Below are positions 42,620 to 50,509 of a DNA stretch of 58,623 nt, piece by piece. Positions within the stretch are counted from its first letter, which is position 1, and each line of letters opens with the position of its first letter. Source of the DNA: Nanobdellota archaeon (lineage in GTDB: Archaea; Nanobdellota; Nanobdellia; Parvarchaeales; Parvarchaeaceae); assembly GCA_021810345.1 (NCBI GenBank), contig JAJZIX010000005.1, positions 1 to 58,623 on the forward strand. Reading direction: 5' to 3'. The position numbers were made by a program, and so were the translations under genes. The notes beneath the pieces are model-generated. The model had not been told where the DNA came from and did no database searches. It worked only from the letters and a program-made list of their open reading frames with translations.

Positions 42620-43120
42620 ATGTTGGGGGATATAACTAGAGTCAAGGACGGGGAAATTTTTGAATACATAAAGAAATTCGGTATCGGAGAGGTTTTTTAT
42701 TATGAAAATGGCAATCTCCACAGATATTTGGATGATAAGGAGTTTCCTGTGACGGTATACGACGGGGAGGATTACGATTTCGTAATAAGGAAAGGAAAGT
42801 ACGATGTGATAACAGGACTTGAAAAATCAAACTTCTTACTTGACAAGGGCCTGTGCCAGAAGCTGAAGGAAAACGGCATGTTTGTCATGTTCAAATTTAG
42901 CTCGTTAATCGAGGCAGATGAAGTGCATCGAGTTTACCGCAATTTCTACAAGAACGCCAGCCTCTGCAATGATTATTCCGTGCCATCGCTGTTTGTTTCA
43001 TTCGCAGGCGACAGGATGTCGATAAAGTCCTCAATGGAGCTCGCTTCATTTGCACAGGAGTTTGGTTACAACTACAAGAATCTGAGGGAAGCCTGGATAA
43101 AGTTTAGCAAGAAGTACTAA
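42620..43120 (+). CDS. rnp3: Probable RNase P subunit Rpp30 (Rnp3), shortened
   Basis: The 166-residue protein has no strong match at its N terminus, but its second half aligns in my reading with archaeal Rpp30: LCQKLKENGMFVMFKFSSLIE, then HRVYRNFYKNASLCNDYSVPSLFVSFAGDRMSIKSSMELASFAQEFGY, following the pattern of M. jannaschii Rnp3 (RNNLKLAKKFDVPVVISTDA). The family is about 210 residues, so the N-terminal barrel is shortened. RNase P matures tRNA 5' ends. Family assignment needs a profile search. Confidence 0.6.
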   Translation: MLGDITRVKDGEIFEYIKKFGIGEVFYYENGNLHRYLDDKEFPVTVYDGEDYDFVIRKGKYDVITGLEKSNFLLDKGLCQKLKENGMFVMFKFSSLIEADEVHRVYRNFYKNASLCNDYSVPSLFVSFAGDRMSIKSSMELASFAQEFGYNYKNLREAWIKFSKKY

Positions 43121-43156
43121 AAAAGATTTAAATTGCTCCATCATATTAACAAGCAT

Positions 43157-44035
43157 ATGAGTCTGGTCAAGGTAACGCTGCTATTTTCTCTGTTGGCGGT
43201 GTTGTTCGTCACGTTCGGAGCCATAATCGGCTACATGCTGGGCAATTTTATAGTTTGGATATCGCTTTTTCTGGTTATAGCGGTTGTAATCAATGTATTC
43301 TCCTACTACAAAAGTGATTCAATCGCCATAAAGACCACCAAAACAAAACTGATAGAAGAAAAGGACAACCCAAGGTTTTATAATATAGTCAAGAAAGTTA
43401 CAACCGAGGCAGGTATTCCAATGCCAAGGGTTGGGATAATGCCATCTGATACTCCTAATGCCTTCGCTACGGGCAGGGACAAGAATCATTCTGTCGTTGT
43501 GGCCACTTCTGGTATTTTATCTATGCTGGATGATGATGAGCTTGAGGCGGTAATAGGCCATGAAGTCAGCCATATAACACACGGAGACATACTAGTAACA
43601 ACAATTGCGGCAACTATTGCAATGATAATCTCATATATCGGTAACATGGTCATATTTTCGGAGATGTTTGGAGGCATTGAAAACAGAAATGCGAGTTCTA
43701 GTTACTTGCTTATTGTAGCGGCAATCTTGATCCCGCTCGGAGCGATGTTCGTTCAGCTTGGGATATCCAGAAGCAGGGAATCTGATGCTGATATAGGCAG
43801 CGTTAAGTTAGTAAAGAAGCCGGACGAACTGATATCGTCTTTGGAGAAGATAAGCAAGCCGATAAAAAAACCCGCTGTTTCCAGGGCCCCAGTTGCTCAC
43901 CCTTCCGCCTATTCCTCACTGTTCATAGTCAACAATTTTTCAGGGCACGCTCTCCTGAATTTATTTTCCACTCATCCCTCCCTTGAAAAGCGCATTGAAA
44001 CCATACAACGCGTTAAGAAAGAGATGGGTCTTTGA
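43157..44035 (+). CDS. htpX: HtpX-like M48 membrane metalloprotease
   Basis: The 292-residue protein has two N-terminal membrane spans (LLFSLLAVLFVTFGAIIGYML), then VIGHEVSHITHGD with the HExxH zinc site near residue 134, a hydrophobic hairpin and SRSRESDADIGSVKL with the third ligand Glu. This is HtpX, which removes damaged membrane proteins. ATG 43157 is chosen because TTTAAATT lies about 27 nt upstream. Its stop is 1 nt before tRNA-Arg(GCG). Confidence 0.92.
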   Translation: MSLVKVTLLFSLLAVLFVTFGAIIGYMLGNFIVWISLFLVIAVVINVFSYYKSDSIAIKTTKTKLIEEKDNPRFYNIVKKVTTEAGIPMPRVGIMPSDTPNAFATGRDKNHSVVVATSGILSMLDDDELEAVIGHEVSHITHGDILVTTIAATIAMIISYIGNMVIFSEMFGGIENRNASSSYLLIVAAILIPLGAMFVQLGISRSRESDADIGSVKLVKKPDELISSLEKISKPIKKPAVSRAPVAHPSAYSSLFIVNNFSGHALLNLFSTHPSLEKRIETIQRVKKEMGL

Positions 44036-44036
44036 A

Positions 44037-44110
44037 GCTCCCGTAGTCTAACTTGGATAGAACACAGGCCTGCGAAGCCTGATATCTGGATTCGAATTCC
44101 AGCGGGGGCA
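44037..44110 (+). tRNA. tRNA-Arg (anticodon GCG)
   Basis: Acceptor GCTCCCG/CGGGGGC (one G-T wobble), anticodon stem CAGGC/GCCTG with loop CTGCGAA (GCG at 44072-44074), and T arm CTGGA-TTCGAAT-TCCAG fold cleanly. The D stem GTCT/GAAC has a C12-A23 mismatch. No intron. It starts 2 nt after the htpX stop codon, so 5' processing of a joint transcript is likely. Confidence 0.92.
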
Positions 44111-44123
44111 GATTCTAATCTGC

Positions 44124-44642
44124 CTAAACTTCTTTTTCTACGTCTTTTATGAAAATACCCAATAAATAGGATATAGCGACTATCAGGAAACCCAAAAGTA
44201 TCACTAAAGCTATACCAGCCAAGCCCACTCTAAACAGCACAAAAGCAAGTGCCAGCCCGGCCGAAGGCGGGTGCTCCTTTCCCAATAAGACCATAAGGAT
44301 TCCGGTTAACCCGACAGCCACTGTAGCTGCAGCTGCCAGTCCTATATAAGCCGATGAATAGTACGAGAAATACCCCACTAGCCCAGCGATAACATAGCTT
44401 ACCACCACTGATAATTTGGAAGCAGCCCTGCTTTTTGGCATAACAAACAGAATAAACGCAGAGGAACCCACAGATGCGTATATTATTGCGCTTGAACCGA
44501 GTCCGTAAGTTGCATCAAAATGCAGCGACTCCATTATCAAGACTATCAATCCTATTGTTATGCCTGCTGCTATGGAGTTTACTATCTTTTTCGATCTGTT
44601 AATCTTTAATCGTCTGGTTCTGTTATTTGACGTCCTATTCAT
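44124..44642 (-). CDS. HPP-family membrane protein
   Basis: The 172-residue protein has a basic N-terminal head (RTSNNRTRRLKINRSKKIV) and four hydrophobic spans, and contains the conserved signature LLGKEHPPSAGLALAF in the loop, which defines the HPP family (IPR007065). Bacterial homologues transport nitrite or act in membranes of plastids; the archaeal substrate is unknown. It converges on the tRNA. Confidence 0.78.
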   Translation of the reverse strand: MNRTSNNRTRRLKINRSKKIVNSIAAGITIGLIVLIMESLHFDATYGLGSSAIIYASVGSSAFILFVMPKSRAASKLSVVVSYVIAGLVGYFSYYSSAYIGLAAAATVAVGLTGILMVLLGKEHPPSAGLALAFVLFRVGLAGIALVILLGFLIVAISYLLGIFIKDVEKEV

Positions 44643-44718
44643 TTAATCCAATGCCTTTGACTAAATATATATTTGCTATCTACGAAGAACCCTAAAAGGT
44701 TTATAAAGTGTGAGCGGG

Positions 44719-45018
44719 AAAGCCCACGATCTGAATCGTGGGATGAAAGCGAACGTAAAAAAATGGCAAACATAAATAGCAGAAAGGAGTAGATAACAAT
44801 ATGTTGACAGCGTACAAATTTAGGTTGTATCCCAATGAGAAACAGAAAGAAACATTCTCCAGATACTTCGGCTGCAGCAGGGTAGTATGGAACAGGCTTG
44901 TGAAGATGAGAATCAAAGCAAGGTCTACGAGCCATGATCCAGAGAAGCAGGAACTATACGCTCTGAGGAAGCTTAAGCTTCCGATAGGAGCTGGAAGTCC
45001 ATGAATTCATTCATGGGG
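44719..45018 (+). mobile_element. IS605-family (tnpB) element remnant with both subterminal hairpins
   Basis: A hairpin CCCACGAT-CTGA-ATCGTGGG (44723-44742), a truncated tnpB start, and a right-end-like hairpin CCATGA-ATTCAT-TCATGG (44999-45016) are arranged as in an internally deleted IS200/IS605 derivative. The element could be mobilised by a transposase supplied elsewhere. The left hairpin is shared with the second remnant at 50969. Exact ends are not resolved. Confidence 0.7.
44801..45004 (+). pseudogene. Truncated TnpB fragment (67 aa) inside the IS remnant
   Basis: The peptide starts MLTAYKFRLYPNEKQKETFSRYFGCSRVVWNRLV, the universal N terminus of IS605-type TnpB (ORF B), then jumps after about 45 residues to GAGSP and stops. 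Full TnpB is about 400 residues with RuvC and zinc-finger domains, so the RNA-guided nuclease core is deleted. The fragment is therefore non-functional as TnpB. Confidence 0.8.
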
Positions 45019-45150
45019 GGATGTCACGTAGTTGTTGACTCTGATGTGTCTTCTTCAGTCGACAAAGAGGCTCACGAACGCTCTCTTACCAACATGAGAA
45101 AACTATTTGATGTTCTCAAAACCGATGAGATAATCAAATCACTCGGCTGA
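45013..45150 (+). pseudogene. Possible C-terminal fragment of an interrupted gene (45 codons)
   Basis: After the right-hand IS hairpin a plausible coding stretch continues to a TGA at 45148-45150 (VVVDSDVSSSVDKEAHERSL and a helical end with LFDVLKTDEIIKSLG). Its amphipathic pattern looks protein-like and the ATG at 45013 lies within the hairpin, so the native start is probably lost. It overlaps the convergent dph2 end by 12 nt. I do not recognise the family. Confidence 0.3.
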
Positions 45151-45837
45151 TTGTTTTAAGAAGTAGCTCTCCAAGTCTTCTGCGTTTATTATTGGCTTTT
45201 CAACTTTGTCCATCTCGTCTATTGCAATCCTCTGGCACGCCGTGCTCACAAACACATCTATATCTCTAAATTCGTTTAACCTGTTGAAATTTATCTCGTC
45301 AGCGACCAAAGAGTATACTTCTATTCCCTTTTGCTCCATTGCTTTCTTCAGCATTTTCGCGCCATAGGTTTGGCCAGCCTTGGTGGATTCTACAAACATG
45401 ATCTTTTTGGCGCTTAGAGCCAGTCCAATGCCTTGTAGTATTCTTTTTCTGTACTTATCAGCCATTTTCTTGTCTATTACCTCTATCTCCCCCGTTTCTG
45501 GGTCAACGTTTATCACAGGCTTGTCGTATTTTATCGGTATCCCCAGCACATGGAAATAACCCTGTGTTAAAGAGAGGATTGCGTCACATTCCGGGCAGTC
45601 TGCCGCATAAACATCGCACCCCAAGATTTGGCCTTTGTGCATTGCCCTGTACTTTGATTGTTTTATCACGAATTCCTTATCCTTTATTTTTTGGGTTAAC
45701 TCATCCATCTGGTTTAGGTACTGTACCGATGCGACAAGATTTATTTTTTTGTAGTCTTTTATGGCCTCTTCTATCTTACCAATGAGTCCATCGCTCAGCC
45801 TCCCTTTATACCTTGATTCTACGAACATAACTTCCAT
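45139..45837 (-). CDS. Dph2-like protein lacking the N-terminal domain
   Basis: The 232-residue protein matches domains 2 and 3 of Dph2 (diphthamide biosynthesis): KGQILGCDVYAADCPECDAIL, FHVLGIPIKYDKPV, STKAGQTYGAKMLKKAMEQKG and FVSTACQRIAIDE, including the Cys of the second and third iron-sulfur ligand positions. About 100 residues of domain 1, which carries the first Cys, are absent, and a CPEC pair is added. It begins at an intact promoter, so the loss is not a recent truncation. Full-length Dph2 uses [4Fe-4S] to modify a His of EF-2. Confidence 0.75.
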   Translation of the reverse strand: MEVMFVESRYKGRLSDGLIGKIEEAIKDYKKINLVASVQYLNQMDELTQKIKDKEFVIKQSKYRAMHKGQILGCDVYAADCPECDAILSLTQGYFHVLGIPIKYDKPVINVDPETGEIEVIDKKMADKYRKRILQGIGLALSAKKIMFVESTKAGQTYGAKMLKKAMEQKGIEVYSLVADEINFNRLNEFRDIDVFVSTACQRIAIDEMDKVEKPIINAEDLESYFLKQSAE

Positions 45838-45862
45838 ATTTGCAAGAGATATAATGAAGGGA

Positions 45863-45876
45863 GTATTTATAAATAC
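45863..45876 (+). promoter_or_regulatory. Palindromic bidirectional TATA box between dph2-like and S6e genes
   Basis: GTATTTATAAATAC is a perfect 14-bp palindrome whose centre (45869/45870) lies about 32 nt from both ATG codons, 45837 on the minus strand and 45901 on the plus strand. A single symmetric element could serve both divergent promoters. Confidence 0.65.
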
Positions 45877-45900
45877 TAAGTAATTAACTAAATCTTAGGT

Positions 45901-46284
45901 ATGGAAATAAAAGTAGTTATAAACGATGTTAAAACTGGAAAATCCTACCAGAAGCAGCTAGATTCGGATCAGTCGGATCAGCTTGCAGGTAAGAAGCTCG
46001 GCGAGGAGATAGATTTATCTTTCCTCGGTCTGGACGGATACACCGGGCAGATCTCGGGAGGAAGTTATATGACCGGGACTCCGATGAAGAATGGCATTGA
46101 CGGTATTGCGCTTAAGCAGATTCTTATCGAGAAAGGCGTAGGAAACAAACAGGGTATAAGGCGCAGGAAAAGCGTCGCGGGGAACACAATAAGCCAATTT
46201 ACTTCTCAAGCAAACATAAAAGTGCTCAAGTATGGAAGCAAGCCACTTGAAGAAATTTTCGCAGAGAAGAAACAGGATGGTTAA
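45901..46284 (+). CDS. rps6e: Ribosomal protein S6e
   Basis: At 127 residues this matches S6e: start MEIKVVINDVKTGKSYQKQL, GEEIDLSFLGLDGYTGQISGGSYMTGTPM, and KGVGNKQGIRRRKSVAGNTIS, the conserved signature of the family. It is in the small ribosomal subunit. It leads an operon with aIF2-gamma, whose ATG overlaps its stop by 8 nt; this rps6e-eif2g order is common in archaea. Confidence 0.95.
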   Translation: MEIKVVINDVKTGKSYQKQLDSDQSDQLAGKKLGEEIDLSFLGLDGYTGQISGGSYMTGTPMKNGIDGIALKQILIEKGVGNKQGIRRRKSVAGNTISQFTSQANIKVLKYGSKPLEEIFAEKKQDG

Positions 46285-47470
46285 GGATATTATAATTGAC
46301 ATAGTCGGAAGCTTTGCGGATGGTAAAACAACGCTGGTTAAAGCTCTGACATCTGAATCAACCCTTAGACACAGCGAGGAAAAGAAAAGGGGTATAACTA
46401 TACGACTCGGATACGCTCATTTCATAGTATACAAGTGCAAATCCTGTGATTCTTTCAGCAGGACTGAAAAATGCGAAGTTTGCGGTAAAGAATCCGAGCC
46501 ATATTATAGGGTGTCGATAATAGACTCCCCCGGGCATAAAACCCTTATGACTATAATGTTGAGCGGTGCAGCGCTTGTGGACGGAGCTGTTTTGGTCATA
46601 GCCGCCAATCAAAAATGTCCACAGCCGCAGACTGAGGAGCATATCGAAGCCCTAAAGATAATAGGTATAAAGAATATAGTAGTCGCTCAGACAAAAATAG
46701 ATGTAGTAGGAGCAGATAGGGCAAAAGAGAATTACAAAGAGATACAAGCTTTTCTGTCCAGCAAAGGCTTTGAAAATGTGAGCATAATACCAGTTTTCGC
46801 CGCTCAAAATGTGAATATGACGGAGCTTGTGCAGGAAATAGGAAAGTTTCAGGTTAATCATGAGACAGAGGCAAAAGCTGCAAAAATGTTGGTTGTTAGG
46901 AGCTTTGATACAAACAGGCCTGGCATAGATATATCAGACATTTCAGGTGGAGTAGTCGGGGGCGGACTGCAATCCGGTGAATTGAGGGTAGGCGATAAGA
47001 TAACCGTATATCCTGGTGTAATCGTCAAGAAGGCGTGGAAACCCCTAGAGACGCAAGTGGTTGAGATACAGAGCGAATTCGGCAGTGAAACCAGTGCAAA
47101 GAAGGGCATTATGGTCGGTGTCAAAACAAAACTTGACCCGGCGCTTACTCGGCGTGATAACCTGGCCGGCTCATTAATAACCAGCTCGGATGTAAAACCT
47201 CTGTTCAAGAATAGAGTATCGATAGAATATTCCCCACTAGAACAAAAAGAGAAGGAAGTATTCAAGAAACCTTTGCAGAAAAATGAAACCGTTCTTCTTA
47301 ACATACTGGCATCAAAAGTTCTTGGAACTGTAGCTTCCGTGTCTGGTGGGAAAGTCTCGTTCAATTTGGCCGATGCGCCGGTGCCGTACTTTTTGAACGA
47401 CAAAGCTATAGTCTCCAGAAAATCTGAAAATACCTGGGTACTTGCCGGCTCCGGTGTAATTTATGATTAA
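46277..47470 (+). CDS. eif2g: Translation initiation factor 2, gamma subunit
   Basis: The 397-residue GTPase has G1 GSFADGKTTLVKAL, switch region RGITIRLGYA, a zinc knuckle CKSCDSFSRTEKCEVCG, G3 DSPGH and a G4-like TKID, followed by the two beta-barrel domains. aIF2-gamma delivers initiator tRNA. Start at ATG 46277 (MVKDII), because the ORF-track start adds 15 residues that lie within S6e and before the G1 motif spacing of the family. It overlaps the PIN gene by 8 nt. Confidence 0.95.
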   Translation: MVKDIIIDIVGSFADGKTTLVKALTSESTLRHSEEKKRGITIRLGYAHFIVYKCKSCDSFSRTEKCEVCGKESEPYYRVSIIDSPGHKTLMTIMLSGAALVDGAVLVIAANQKCPQPQTEEHIEALKIIGIKNIVVAQTKIDVVGADRAKENYKEIQAFLSSKGFENVSIIPVFAAQNVNMTELVQEIGKFQVNHETEAKAAKMLVVRSFDTNRPGIDISDISGGVVGGGLQSGELRVGDKITVYPGVIVKKAWKPLETQVVEIQSEFGSETSAKKGIMVGVKTKLDPALTRRDNLAGSLITSSDVKPLFKNRVSIEYSPLEQKEKEVFKKPLQKNETVLLNILASKVLGTVASVSGGKVSFNLADAPVPYFLNDKAIVSRKSENTWVLAGSGVIYD

Positions 47471-47816
47471 GCTGCTTCTTGACACAAACATCCTAGTCTA
47501 CGCTTTCAAAAATGGATACGACCTCGGCAGGATGTCTGATTCTGGGGTTTATGGCCCATATGAATTATATACTCTAGATCTCTGTATAAATGAGCTTAAG
47601 GCATTGAATAAGCCCGATGTCGTGAGATGGGTGCAGTTGTCTGGGATAAAGACAATAAAAACCGATGGAAGCGGCAAGGCCGACGACAGGCTCCTTGAAA
47701 TAGCTAAAGAGCAGGATATGCACCTGCTTACAGAGGATCGAGAATTATACAATCGCGCACTTGGCCTAAAAGTCCATTTGGCTAAAATTGAAAGCGGTAG
47801 AATATACATCAAATAG
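47463..47816 (+). CDS. PIN-domain protein (Fcf1/Utp23-like, archaeal)
   Basis: The 117-residue protein has the PIN acidic residues in order: LLDTNILVYAF (first Asp), CINELKALN (Glu), ADDRLLEIA and LLTEDREL. In archaea this PIN gene is a regular neighbour of aIF2-gamma and relates to Fcf1/Nob1-type rRNA-processing nucleases rather than to VapC toxins; no antitoxin gene accompanies it. Overlaps the aIF2-gamma stop by 8 nt. Confidence 0.8.
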   Translation: MIKLLLDTNILVYAFKNGYDLGRMSDSGVYGPYELYTLDLCINELKALNKPDVVRWVQLSGIKTIKTDGSGKADDRLLEIAKEQDMHLLTEDRELYNRALGLKVHLAKIESGRIYIK

Positions 47817-47823
47817 GCGTATT

Positions 47824-48330
47824 ATGAAAAACAAGCTGATTCTAATCATATGTATAGCTTTGGCGGTGGTGCTTACCGCTGTTATCATAACGAACTCAGG
47901 ATATACTCTTAATATACTGCCGGCCGGCCTGTACAGCAGCCTGCATGAATCAAGCTTGTCTGTATCAAGCGGGCCCTTATCAATCATCAATGTCTCTGCA
48001 ATCGGCCAAGGAAAGAGCATTAGGTTCCAGTTTTACGTCGAAAACACCGGCAATTCCACTATAAGATACATCGGTGGTTGTTTTAGCCCGATTTTTGCGT
48101 TGAACAATACCGTTAACTTAACCCATGTCTTAAACTGCGATGCAATAACCGAACAGCAGCTTCACCCTGGGCAGTTAGCTGCAGTTTATTGGCCCTATCC
48201 TGCTTACGTCAATCTATCGGGAGAAAAGAACCTGAGTGAGCAGATAAGGGTTTATTTGGGTTTTGAATGGCAGGGCGTCGCCTCAAATTCGACCAGCATC
48301 GAGAACATCTCCTTTGATTTCAGCGGCTGA
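47824..48330 (+). CDS. Membrane-anchored extracellular protein (168 aa)
   Basis: ATG 47824 gives MKNKLILIICIALAVVLTAVIIT, a signal anchor, followed by an Asn/Ser-rich domain with several Asn-X-Ser/Thr sites and two cysteines near GGCFSP and LNCDA. A beta-rich extracellular fold is likely (FQFYVENTGNSTIRYIGG resembles archaeal secreted domains). No family is recognised. It lies 7 nt after the PIN gene, probably in the same operon. Confidence 0.62.
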   Translation: MKNKLILIICIALAVVLTAVIITNSGYTLNILPAGLYSSLHESSLSVSSGPLSIINVSAIGQGKSIRFQFYVENTGNSTIRYIGGCFSPIFALNNTVNLTHVLNCDAITEQQLHPGQLAAVYWPYPAYVNLSGEKNLSEQIRVYLGFEWQGVASNSTSIENISFDFSG

Positions 48331-48372
48331 AAAATAGAAATCCTTAAATAGGTTAATGTGGTCAATAACGAT

Positions 48373-48642
48373 ATGGAGAATGGAATTATCTTTGTGGGTA
48401 AAAAACCGCCGATGGCGTATGTTCTAGCGGTTCTAACTTACCTGAATTCTGGCAACGATTCGGTGGTGATAAAAGCCAGAGGAGTAACTATCTCTACGGC
48501 TGTAGATGTTTCACAGATTGTCACAAGGAGATTTTCGAAGGACATAAAAGTATCAAAAGTCGAAATAGGGACCGAAGAACTAGAGGATAAAGAGCACAAG
48601 AAAAGAAATGTGTCTTTTATATCCATAGAGATGCATAAATGA
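48373..48642 (+). CDS. albA: Alba, nucleic-acid-binding chromatin protein
   Basis: The 89-residue protein shows the Alba fold: NGIIFVGKKPPMAYVLAVLTYLNSGNDSVVIKARGVTISTAVDVSQIV, and the loop with KKRN at the C-terminal strand. Alba binds DNA and RNA. ATG 48373 is chosen over GTG 48358 because CTTAAATAG lies about 26 nt upstream. A Lys equivalent to the acetylated Lys16 of Sulfolobus Alba falls near KKPP. Confidence 0.9.
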   Translation: MENGIIFVGKKPPMAYVLAVLTYLNSGNDSVVIKARGVTISTAVDVSQIVTRRFSKDIKVSKVEIGTEELEDKEHKKRNVSFISIEMHK

Positions 48643-48646
48643 CACT

Positions 48647-49288
48647 ATGATAAATAAAAATGACTTTGTCATGATAGATTTCGTCGGCAGGATAGCCTCT
48701 TCTGGGGCGATATTTGACCTTACAGAAAAAGATGTTGCGGATAAGGAGGGTATACACGGCGATTTCAACTTTAACCCTATCTTAGTTATACCACAATCCG
48801 ACTATGTGATAAAGCCGATTTCGGAATCGCTGGTAAACAGGAACCCTGGCGAAAAATACACTATAAATGTAAAAGCAAAGGATGCATTTGGGGAATTCAA
48901 TAGCAAGCTCGTTAAAACATATGGCTTAAACTCATTCGTTGACAACAACATAAACCCGCATACTGGTGATTTGGTGATGCTTGATGACAAGCTGGCCACT
49001 ATCCTCTCTGTAAGTGGTGGGAGGGTTATGGTAAGTTTCAACCACCCATTGGCAGGCAAGGATCTTGTTTATGAGATCAAGGTTTTAAGCGTACTCGAAG
49101 ACAACAAGGACAAATGTTCTGCCATATTCCAGCACTATGTCGGCAATAAACCCGAAAGCATATCGCTAGAAAATAACTCTATTGACATAGTTTATAAGGG
49201 GGAGATAAAGCCGTACTTGGTAACAGCGATAGAAGAAGACATAAAGAAGTACATAAACAAAGACTTTTCCGTGAAAATACACAGCTGA
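48647..49288 (+). CDS. FKBP-type peptidyl-prolyl isomerase (SlyD-like)
   Basis: The 213-residue protein begins NDFVMIDFVGRIASSGAIFDLTEKD, the SlyD-type FKBP start, then the insert-in-flap domain with GRVMVSFNHPLAGKDLVYEIKV, the conserved NHPLAGK motif. A C-terminal extension of about 60 residues (ISLENNSIDIVYKGE...) is present. It is a folding helper or chaperone. It lies 4 nt after alba. Confidence 0.9.
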   Translation: MINKNDFVMIDFVGRIASSGAIFDLTEKDVADKEGIHGDFNFNPILVIPQSDYVIKPISESLVNRNPGEKYTINVKAKDAFGEFNSKLVKTYGLNSFVDNNINPHTGDLVMLDDKLATILSVSGGRVMVSFNHPLAGKDLVYEIKVLSVLEDNKDKCSAIFQHYVGNKPESISLENNSIDIVYKGEIKPYLVTAIEEDIKKYINKDFSVKIHS

Positions 49289-49382
49289 CGGCTTAAATTC
49301 TTTGGTGTTATTATAGGCTACGCTCACCACAAATATTTATATACTTGAAAATTCAAAGATTAATAATATTATTTAACTCATT

Positions 49383-50507
49383 ATGGAAAATTTTCAGGCA
49401 GGTTCTGTTAGTCAGGGCACAAAGTCAGCGAATTTTGAGGCAAGTAGGACAAAGGAATTTGATAAGTCTCTTGAGGAATTGATTTCTTCGAGGAGAACCA
49501 GCATAAAGGTCGTCGGCGTCGGCGGTTCTGGTAACAATACTCTCAGTAGAATGTTTGAAGTCGGCATAAAGGGGGCCGAATTAATAGCAATCAACACAGA
49601 TGCTGCAGATTTGCTGTGCACCCCGGCGGATAAGAAGATCCTGATAGGTAAGGAATTGACAAATGGCCTTGGGGCTGGGGCTGATCCAAGCGTTGGTGAA
49701 GCCGCTGCAAAGGAGCAGGAGCAAGAGATAAAAGAAGCGCTTCAGGGTTCTGACATGGTTTTTATATGCTGCGGTATGGGCGGCGGAACAGGAACAGGAG
49801 CTGCTCCAGTGGTTGCTCAAGTGGCTAAGAAACTAAATGCTTTAACCATAGCAGTGGTCACGCTGCCTTTCAAAGCCGAGGGTAAGAGGAGAATGACTTC
49901 TGCATTAAATGGCGTCGAAAAGCTCAGAAACAGTGTGGACACGCTTATAACAGTTCCAAACGAGAAGCTTATGGCGATTGCGCCCGGCCTTCCTTTCCCG
50001 ATAGCCCTTAAGATAGCAGATGATGTGCTTACAAATGCCGTAAAAGGTATAACCGAACTTATAACCAAACCAGGACTGATAAACGTGGATTTTGCCGATG
50101 TGAAGCGTATAATGTCTAATGGCGGAGTTGCACTCATAGGTACCGGCGAGAGTGACGCAAAGGACAAGAAGCTTGAAGCAGTAGTGGAAAAGGTTTTGAA
50201 TAATCCTCTTATTGATGTGGACGTAGCAAGCGCCAAGGGAATGCTGATTGATGTCACCGGCGGGCCAACTATGACGCTGGAAGAAGCGAATAAGGTAGTT
50301 GATTTGATAGGACAGAAATTGCCTGAGGATATAAACATAATATGGGGCGCGCATATCTTCCCTGATTTAAAGAACACTATCAAAACGCTTGTTATAATAA
50401 CGGGTGTAAGTTCTCGCCAGATAACAGGAAAGTCAATATCTGAAGACAAGCAGCTTAAAGAAAGGCAGGAAGTAGAAGAAGAGCTTGGTATAACGTTCCT
50501 TACATAG
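49383..50507 (+). CDS. ftsZ: Cell-division GTPase FtsZ
   Basis: The 374-residue protein has the tubulin-signature GGGTGTGAAPVVA near residue 133, N-terminal GVGGSGNNTLSRM, and the T7-loop region with NVDFADVK. This is a full FtsZ that polymerises at the division site. The first 40 residues are a low-complexity acidic and Lys head. ftsZ is followed 2 nt later by secE, the common archaeal order. Confidence 0.96.
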   Translation: MENFQAGSVSQGTKSANFEASRTKEFDKSLEELISSRRTSIKVVGVGGSGNNTLSRMFEVGIKGAELIAINTDAADLLCTPADKKILIGKELTNGLGAGADPSVGEAAAKEQEQEIKEALQGSDMVFICCGMGGGTGTGAAPVVAQVAKKLNALTIAVVTLPFKAEGKRRMTSALNGVEKLRNSVDTLITVPNEKLMAIAPGLPFPIALKIADDVLTNAVKGITELITKPGLINVDFADVKRIMSNGGVALIGTGESDAKDKKLEAVVEKVLNNPLIDVDVASAKGMLIDVTGGPTMTLEEANKVVDLIGQKLPEDINIIWGAHIFPDLKNTIKTLVIITGVSSRQITGKSISEDKQLKERQEVEEELGITFLT

Positions 50508-50509
50508 TT

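Noticed and set aside
44801-45004. TnpB as an active RNA-guided nuclease
   Set aside because: Only the N-terminal 45 or so residues remain; RuvC and zinc-finger parts are deleted.
47463-47816. PIN gene as a VapC toxin of a toxin-antitoxin pair
   Set aside because: No small antitoxin gene is adjacent, and the position right after aIF2-gamma is the conserved one for the Fcf1-like PIN protein in archaea.
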